Origin: Paracyclopina nana
Taxonomy: Eukaryota; Arthropoda; Copepoda; Cyclopoida; Cyclopettidae
Length of the DNA: 64,000 nucleotides
Assembly: GCA_019096065.1 (NCBI GenBank)
Contig: JAGUCH010000002.1
Coordinates: 632,501-696,500 of the forward strand
Direction of reading: 5' to 3'
The notes below the pieces were generated by a model that worked only from the letters and a program-made list of their open reading frames with translations, made no database searches and had not been told where the DNA came from. Within the stretch, counting starts at the first letter, position 1, and the number at the start of each line of letters is the position of its first letter. Both the position numbers and the translations under genes were made by a program. This document shows, in pieces, positions 57,213 through 64,000 of this stretch.

Positions 57213-58118
57213 ATGAAGGTAAATCAAATTTTGTTGGAAACACACTGAAGAAACAACTTGAATGTTTTCCCAACCTAGGCATTTATACCATTGAGCTTGC
57301 TGGCTTTTGTTGGCATGGCATGTGGACAAGAAGACAAAGTCAGTGCTGCCAGCTTGAATGCCATTTTGCCCGAAGGCTACACCAGGGTCTGCGAAGAGGG
57401 TGAACGCCCTGGACCCCCCACAAAAAGGCAAGCTGAGGACCAATTTGGAGGAGAACCCCCATGCTGGTCAGTTGTCTCTGAGGACTTTGATAAAGCTGAC
57501 TGCCAATCCACCTTTGAGAGCACTTGCTCCAAATCGAAGCCGTATGTCGGTCGGGGTGATGTGAGTAAACAAGCATTTGCAAGCCAGCTAGAGCAAAACT
57601 GCATTTCATATCTTTTGTTCCCTGTTTGATTCTAAGAAAATGTTATATTATGGGTCATGTCCAAAAATTGAGTTTTAACTGGGCTTTTACCACTTTTTAG
57701 ACTGCCATGTGCATCTTCTTCCCCAATGCTGGCAAATGGTTCAAGCTTTCTGGCACCTATGGATGGTGTGGAGCTGACAACTGCTGTGACTTCCACCCCA
57801 AGAACCAGTGCAATGAGTTGAGGCCCCTGGCCACCTTTTTCCCCCTGCCAGCTGAATATGAGAACTGTGAAGCCATTGCATCTGAAACTGCTGACAGCTT
57901 GGCCAGTGTTGGAGCTGAGCTTATGAAAGGATCTGTAATATTTTCACATGTAATGTGAACAACTTATGATAACAATACTTTGTTTGCAGCCTGATCAACC
58001 TGAAAGGCAGATTTGCATCAAGCACCAAGATGGCAACTGGGCTACTGAACCAGTTAATCTGGTTGACTGTGGTGGCAATGGATGCTGCAGGTTCACTTTT
58101 GTCAACACCCAAGAATAA
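57213..58118 (+). CDS. Secreted cysteine-rich protein, unknown family
   Basis: Exons are 57213-57218 (only ATG AAG), 57279-57560, 57701-57934 and 57990-58118 (651 nt, 216 aa). The signal peptide is MKAFIPLSLLAFVGMACG. The mature chain has about 14 cysteines, including two CC pairs (DNCCDF, GNGCCRFTF) and GTYGWCGADN, and RQAEDQFGG just after a KR dibasic pair. It is acidic and extracellular by prediction. No domain is recognised; the cysteine spacing suggests one or two small disulfide folds. All internal introns are phase 0. AATAAA lies at about 58134. The peroxidase gene converges on it, with 66 bp between stop codons. Confidence 0.82.
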
Positions 58119-58184
58119 GTTTAACTATTGGATGAATAAATATTTCATTTTGTCTTTGAGAAAAGGTTTTTTTTTATTTCATCT

Positions 58185-61100
58185 TCACAATGACCTGACT
58201 CTCTCTGGGAATCTTGAGCCCAAGAGTTCTTGAGTGATTTCATTGGCTATGGCTTTCATCTGGAAAAGAGTAAGAGAGGTTGGGTGATGTTCAGCCTGGA
58301 TTGTTCCGAATGCAGTACTTACATTTAGTTGCCTATTGGCTGAGCATGACTTGTACGGGTTGTAGTCTGTATTTGGCTGTAATGTGACCCAGGACTGAAC
58401 TCGGTCCAATCTGGTAACATCGCACAAAATGTCACCCAAAGTCCTCTGCAAAATCTCAGATTTGGCCACTTTGGACAGCCCATTGGCATTTTGGTGAGTG
58501 TAGAAAAACCTGTCTCCCTTCTTCAACTTGCTGAACTAAAAAATGGAAAAAACTAAATAAATGATCTTTTAAGAAAGTTTTCTACCAATGGCTTACTTGA
58601 TCAGAGATGAGACAGGCAAAGGTGGGACCGACCACGCCCCCACGGACACTCAACTCGGCCACGCCCCCTGCAAAGAGGTCAATGTCTTCTACAGTCTTGT
58701 ACACTTCCTTTAATTTGTTCCAATAATCCTCCTCCAGCTCTGGTGGCTTTTGAGCCCAACCGGTTATTTCCCTGAGGCCACAAGCCTTCCTGAAGGCGTT
58801 GTAACCTGGGATTCCATGGTCACGCCCTCTTTGGATGTTCAATGAGAGCAAATCCTCGCCAAAGTTTTCCCTTTTGCTGAAAATAAGGCAAGATTGAAAC
58901 ACGTGGTTTTGTTGACAAACAAACAGCTGACTTTGATAACCACAGCAACTCTCAAGCTAAAATTGTAAGCTATTATGAAAAAATATTTGTTTACAAAAAT
59001 AAACATGACAAATTTACCAAGCTAAGTGTTGAAATAATTTTTTGCCTGCTTAGTTAGTAATCTAGGAGCTGGCCAAGCTATGAACTAAAGTAAACAAAGA
59101 TTTGACCCGTATGCTGTTGGTATCATAATAAAAAAACAGGTGACATAGCAGGCCAATTTAAAAATGCTGGATATGACTTTTTTGCAATTAAACAAAAAGG
59201 TCACAAAATGAGCTGATTTCTCATGATAAAAATTTGGTTGTTAAAGCTCAGCTTACTGATTCTTCTGGAACAAGTGGTCAGTGATTTCAGTGGTAAAGAA
59301 TGCATCACAGGTTTGAGGCTCTTGGGTGATCAAGCCTTCAATCATGTTCTCCAATGGCAGCCTCTCTCCCCTCACAGATTGGCCATCAAAGACCTCTCTG
59401 AGCCTCCACAGCCAATAAATGTCCTTCTTCCCAGACTCAGCCCTGGAATTCCTCTGAGAGACCAGCTTGAACATGCCATTGATCATGGAGTGGCCAAATC
59501 TGAAGGCAGCTGATGCAAAAGAGTTGAAAATAGAGGCATCCACATTGGCATCATATTGAGTGTCTTCAGCCACAATCAAGTCATAGGATTTCATAAAGTC
59601 CACGCCCAAAATTGAGGGCAGGAATTCACCATAGACAATGTTTTGCAGTTCAGCTCCAACCAATCTTCTTGTTTCTTGATACAAAATCTCATCCTTGAAA
59701 AAAATAATGGTCCAAATTGACAGCAAAAAAAGAGGAAATGGCCACTAAAATATTTGCTGTTTGTCACTCTGCTATTATTTTTGAAACAATAGGCCAATTA
59801 AGTCATTTCTGTGGCATGCTACTCAAAAGAGGGCGCACTAGCTCAAAACAGATAATCCAACTTCTCACTGTTCTCTTTTGGATAGCGCTCTTCATAGGAA
59901 AGTGTTACCAGATGGCATATTTACCTTTTGCAACTGAGGCGGTAGGTATTCTTTGAGTAGTTTGGCAATTCTGTTGTGCTCCCGAAGGAACACAGTGTGC
60001 ATTGTGGACAAAAAAGGGTGCTCATTGGCCCGAGTGTCCCCGCCTACAAAATCAGCTGATGTTTCTGGCCTGATCAGTTTGGTATTTGGCCTTAAATTGA
60101 GTTGCTCGCGTGTTGGCAGTTGATCATTATTTGAATTTCTATTCAATCTTCCATCCCTAAAAATTATTAAAAATTAAAAAAAAGTGAAATTATTATTTTT
60201 TTTACATTACCTGTATTCCCTGAGGATTGCAGCGTATTCTTGGTCTGATCCATACACATTGCTGGCATCTATGAAAGCCGTTATTTCATTGAACTGCTCG
60301 CGTACTGGTGTTCGGCATACGGGTCGTGACCTCACGAAATTCAAGCACTGAACAGTTGAGTTCATCCATGAGTAGAATCGGTCACTAGTTGGGATTGGTA
60401 TAGTGAAACAATCCGGACCTTGAACTTGGCAGCAATTGGTTTCTTCTGAAATGTAGTAAATAAGTATGTGGATGACTTCATCACTTTGCAATTTCGGTTG
60501 CTAAGCAGTGCTTTTTTGCACACTGTAGCACTCAAGGTCTCACAGAACATCATCATTGTCTTACTTCAATAAAGACTAACGTACTTTTTGGTTGCGTTCA
60601 TTGCACAATTTCAGTCCTGATGTTCAAAAGTGAAATTCAAAGATGCCACCAAGATTTGATTTAACATTTCACAAATTATCTCGGATTTCTCTGACTACAA
60701 AACAATATGCGTCAAAGTGATCTTACCGTCTTTTGGCGTCAATGTCAAGTCATGGTCAAGGAATTGAGCGAATTGCATGACCATGTGGGTGAACCTGTAG
60801 TCAGGTATGTCAGAATCAGGGTGGTTTTTCTGGGAAATCCACCTAGGGTTGGGTAACCGGGAAACCCTACCGCCCCTTGGTTCATCGATGCCATTCTCAT
60901 AGGATGCTGGCAAAAGGCGCCTGAATGTCTGGCCCGCTGAACCCCACTCAGGGTGCCCAAGGTTGTTGCACCTGCCGGATATCGTACGGTAGCGGGCACC
61001 TGCATCACAGGTGTGAGGTTCTGAGGTGGGAAGAGTCTTGAGAAAGCACTGGCGGTGCCTACCTGAAAAGGCGACATTTCACTTTGTTGCTGAGGTGTTG

Positions 61101-61488
61101 ACATTTGATGATAATTAATGAGACCAAGGTTTAACCTTTACAAGGTTTGCTATAGTAAGGTACTTTAAAGTGCATTTACTTCTTCCTTAAACTGATCTTT
61201 TGGGCCTTGTTAAAGCCAAATGTCATGACAATAAGATCATTCTGTCCACCTTGAAAAAACTAGCGCCATTTCGCTTCTTTAAAGGAACTGCCGCATTTTT
61301 AATTGTAGCATTGTTTTGATGACAAAGAAAGCAAGGATAATTTGGAAAATATTGCAGAAAATCATTGCGTCCACTTAAAAAATCATTTTGCAACATTTGG
61401 TCCCAAATTGTTAAATAAAAAATTAGAATCACTCACTTTGCGACAAGGTCAGTGTGAAGATGGGGAGTAAAACTAAGAAGAACTTCAT
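58185..61488 (-). CDS. Animal haem peroxidase (peroxinectin/chorion-peroxidase type)
   Basis: This secreted enzyme uses H2O2 to oxidise substrates, for example in immunity, adhesion or protein cross-linking. Exons are 61488-61437, 61062-60727, 60445-60211, 60156-59925, 59693-59257, 58876-58597, 58535-58323 and 58259-58185 (1860 nt, 619 aa). The signal peptide is about residues 1-17. The catalytic domain opens with YRTISGRCNN and PRW. Covalent haem-link Asp and distal His lie in FLDHDLTLTP (about 119-121). FLREHNRIA contains the catalytic Arg region. The proximal His is in FRFGHSM (about 353), followed by LNIQRGRDHGIPGYN. The last exon is only 24 codons. No RGD-type or separate adhesion domain is evident before the catalytic part. 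Confidence 0.94.
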
Positions 61489-62553
61489 CGAGCTGCACTT
61501 TTTAAGGCCCTCGAAAAATGAATTCTTCTCTGGTTATTGCATGTGGTATCTCAGTTGTGCACTGAAGAAGAAGTTGGTGTGTGTAAAATTTGGTGGAAGC
61601 GCGCGCATGCGCACGTGGCTCCAGACGTTTACACCAACAACATCAACAACAACAAAGCTGCTATGCTCATTTCACGAGTTTTAACTGCATTGTTTTTTAC
61701 CAGAGAGCATGGGCTTGGTTAAAAAACTTGACCAAGCTTAAAAAACCGGTGCTTATGTAAAAGTAAATTGCAAAAATTCCTTTTTTTCCATAGAGAATTC
61801 ATTTTTCTGGGTAAAGAAAATTTCTCAGAGGTTTACCTTGAAGGTTGTCAAATTTTGTACTGAAGGAGAAGAAGACATTCATTCGAGTGTATTGTGGTGA
61901 AGACAATTTGCAGGTTATTATGGGCGTAGTTAGAGAATTTGTACTTGTATTATCTGATAGAAAATGCTGTTATGCAAGGTGTGGCTCCCTCTTTTTGGCG
62001 GATTCTTGACAAAATGACAAGAAAATACATGGTAATTTCAGTGTTTTGGTCAGCCATCACTTTTTACATCTCATACTTTTTGCATGATGTCATTTTGACA
62101 GAAAAAAAATTCCTGGCTGAAGAGAGGTTTAGCAGTGATTTAAATCAAACTTCCGCGGTGTAAACATTAACTAGATTAGAATAAAATCAATATAAATGTT
62201 GTTTTTTGAATAGTCCATTGTGCACTTATTGGTTTTCCATGTGATTGCTAGGGTCAGGAAATTTCCTAGAAATGACCACAAATAGCTCTAGGAGTATCCA
62301 TTTATAGTCTGAGTTAAAAGATACACAAGCAAGAACATAAGCAAGAAGTAGAAAATAACAGACAAAAAATTGTATTAAGGCAATTAGTCTTCAGTAATAC
62401 AAATGATGTATTGCAATTTAGACTTTTAAATTAAGTTTTGCTATTTATGGTACATACTTTTAATGTGTATAATTATGCAGGTATGTAAAGAAAATTTTTC
62501 ATTATATGTACCTCACTTGCTAAGCTACTCTCTTATAAAGCAAGCTTAGAAAT
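61489..62553. other. Intergenic region between divergent peroxidase and FN2/LNR/lectin genes
   Basis: It contains one possible small membrane-protein frame (61972-62163) and otherwise nothing recognised. Confidence 0.5.
61972..62163 (+). CDS. Possible small single-pass membrane protein (63 aa)
   Basis: ATG 61972 to TAA 62161-62163 encodes 63 aa. A basic N-terminal part (RILDKMTRKY) is followed by a hydrophobic segment (VISVFWSAITFYISYFL) and a charged tail (TEKKFLAEERF). This layout is common among small mitochondrial inner-membrane proteins, but no family is recognised and a chance frame is possible. Confidence 0.35.
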   Translation: MQGVAPSFWRILDKMTRKYMVISVFWSAITFYISYFLHDVILTEKKFLAEERFSSDLNQTSAV

Positions 62554-64000
62554 ATGATTGTTTCTAGAAGTAAATTATTTGCAACGGTTGGAATTGCTTT
62601 GATTCTTGGTGGAATAATAGCAGCTATTCTGTCATCACTATCAAGTCCACCAACAGAGACCAAGAAACTTTTGAGTGGTGTGAAATTCCATTTTGATGAA
62701 ATCATGAAATCTTCTTTATGCTTACAATTTAGATTGCAATGATTGTATTTTCCCGTTTGAGTTCCAAGGAGCTGAATTTACAGAGACTTGTGCTGCAATG
62801 GGCGATTATTACATCTGCCCCATAAGCGTTGATGCCAAAGGATCATTGATTCACAGAGCCCTTGCAGTTTGTCCTACTCAAGAGAGATGCAGAAAAAATG
62901 CAACATCTCAAATTGTATCCCTGGATACAACCCAACCAGAAATTCTGAGCCCTCATACGCCAAAAAAACTCTCAGTAAAACTTACACGTTTTATCAACAT
63001 TGAGTTTTAGTCATTATGTAACATTAACTGCCTTGATACCTAGGTAAAATCGAAAACACCCATTTTCCTTGTCACATTCGATTTTTTCCAATTTTTTTAC
63101 TTAGGTGGTATGGAAGTTAATGTTACATAATGACATAAACTCAACCTGGGTAAAACGAAGGAGTGCTAACACGTTACAATAACTTTCAGAAAACTTAGGA
63201 AAATTTCTGGTTGGGAACAAATACGTATGGTGGAACCATGAATACATTGATCTCAACTACATCAATACTCAATTTTGAAAATGAGTGCATCATCACTTAT
63301 TGGAAAGGCGATGATTTTTGTGATGATGGAAACAACAATGAAGGCTGTGATTTTGATGGTGGTGATTGCTGCAACCCATTGGCTAATTTTGACTTTTGCA
63401 ACCTTTGCCAATGCTCTGATTTCAACATGAAGGATAACTACACCAAAGCTACAACTTATGGGCCAGAAATGTGTAATTCCATTTCTTAAGTCTATAAATC
63501 CATTTCTATTTCATCTTAGGCATTTCTGTTCTTATATGAGTTTGATTGTAGTTATGTGCAATTTTAGTATTGTTTCGTCCAAGCCAAATTTTTTTTTGTT
63601 AATGCATTGATAGAATCAAGTATTAGTTTGGCTTATTTTCAGATTGTGACTTTGGTGGGGTTTTGATTGGGTATGAGTGTTTTTGGCTGAAATCATATTC
63701 GAGAACTTTTGATGATGCAGTTGAACAGTGCAAAAGTCTTGACACAAAGCTGTATGAGCCAAGGGATGCCGCTAAATATTCCTTAGTTATGAAAGCATTC
63801 AGTCAACATGCTCAACCAATCTGGATTGGCATTACTAGACAGTCAACGTCAACGTACAATTAAAATGTATTTGGTTGCTATCTGTGAGAAAATAATAATA
63901 ATTATTTATTCAGATTTGTGTATCACAGTGATGGCTCTTATCTCATGTACTCCAATTGGAAGCCAGGAGAGCCAAGTTCGCCAAAAGGCTTGGCAGATTG
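62554..64000 (+). CDS. Type II membrane protein with FN2, LNR and C-type lectin domains (3' truncated by window)
   Basis: Exons are 62554-62677, 62733-62974, 63199-63472, 63643-63853 and 63914 onwards; frame is kept throughout. The signal anchor is at about residues 9-28 (VGIALILGGIIAAIL). Exon 2 encodes a fibronectin type II-like module (CIFPFEFQGAEFTETC...YYICP). Exon 3 encodes an LNR (CDDGNNNEGCDFDGGDCC) with trailing CNLCQCSD, very like the gene at 39964. Exons 4-5 begin a C-type lectin domain (GYECFWLKS, DDAVEQCKSL, WIGITR, YSNWKPGEPSS); the last motif includes the EPx carbohydrate and Ca2+ site region. The chain continues beyond base 64000. The exon 2 donor (CTCTCA|GTAAAA) and exon 3 donor (ATGT|GTAATT) were fixed by phase and are moderately certain. 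A cell-surface recognition role is inferred. Confidence 0.8.
62998..63146. repeat. Short inverted repeat in the FN2/LNR/lectin gene intron 2
   Basis: The left arm at 62998-63030 and right arm at 63115-63146 share GTCATTATGTAACATTAACT in opposite orientation. They are separated by about 85 bp, giving a stable hairpin or a tiny MITE. Confidence 0.7.

Noticed and set aside
60745-61104. 119-aa minus-strand frame over peroxidase exon 2
   Set aside because: The other frame gives clear peroxidase motifs (YRTISGRCNN, FLDHDLTLTP) and joins both neighbours in phase.

Overview
The window is eukaryotic nuclear DNA from an invertebrate animal, most likely an arthropod and possibly a crustacean. The evidence is many short GT-AG introns (mostly about 50-70 bp), AT-rich non-coding DNA, and metazoan gene families: GALNT, nuclear receptor, alpha/epsilon-sarcoglycan, animal haem peroxidase, MGAT3, Gal3ST, SLC7 and C-type lectin. 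Two promoters pair a TATA box with an arthropod-type TCAGT initiator. The species cannot be named from sequence alone. All gene models below were spliced by eye; reading-frame closure across every intron was used as the main test.

Layout. 1-292: last exon of a mitochondrial tRNA-modification GTPase (GTPBP3/MnmE). 2688-9049: a polypeptide GalNAc-transferase with two interchangeable 181-nt exons. 10062-15223 (-): an 866-aa nuclear receptor with an atypical DNA-binding domain and what look like two ligand-binding domains in tandem. 17909-20079: a five-exon cytosolic Hsp70/Hsc70. 20252-22596 (-): an unknown protein with two alternative first exons. 24174-27265: a secreted 987-aa Pro/Asp/Tyr-rich protein. 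28002-30501: two convergent Gal3ST-like sulfotransferases. 32934-36568: a divergent pair of seven-helix receptor-like genes, one broken by a hAT-type insertion with perfect 8-bp target duplications. 36783-38392 (-): alpha/epsilon-sarcoglycan. 39964-41481 (-): a type II membrane protein with an LNR module and Kelch-like repeats. 41866-44997: two tandem trypsins. 45267-48828: two tandem MGAT3-like glycosyltransferases. 49596-51329 (-): an SLC7 light-chain amino-acid transporter. Three identical tRNA-Glu(CTC) genes lie at 49343-55330. 57213-58118: a secreted cysteine-rich protein of unknown family. 58185-61488 (-): a peroxinectin-like peroxidase. 62554-64000: a type II membrane protein with FN2, LNR and C-type lectin modules, running off the window.

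There is no operon logic. The recurring theme is local duplication (sulfotransferase, receptor, trypsin and MGAT3 pairs) and a high load of short non-autonomous transposons and minisatellites, several inside introns where they may affect splicing. Several genes act in the secretory and extracellular compartment: O-glycan initiation, N-glycan bisection, glycan sulfation, and lectin or LNR surface proteins.
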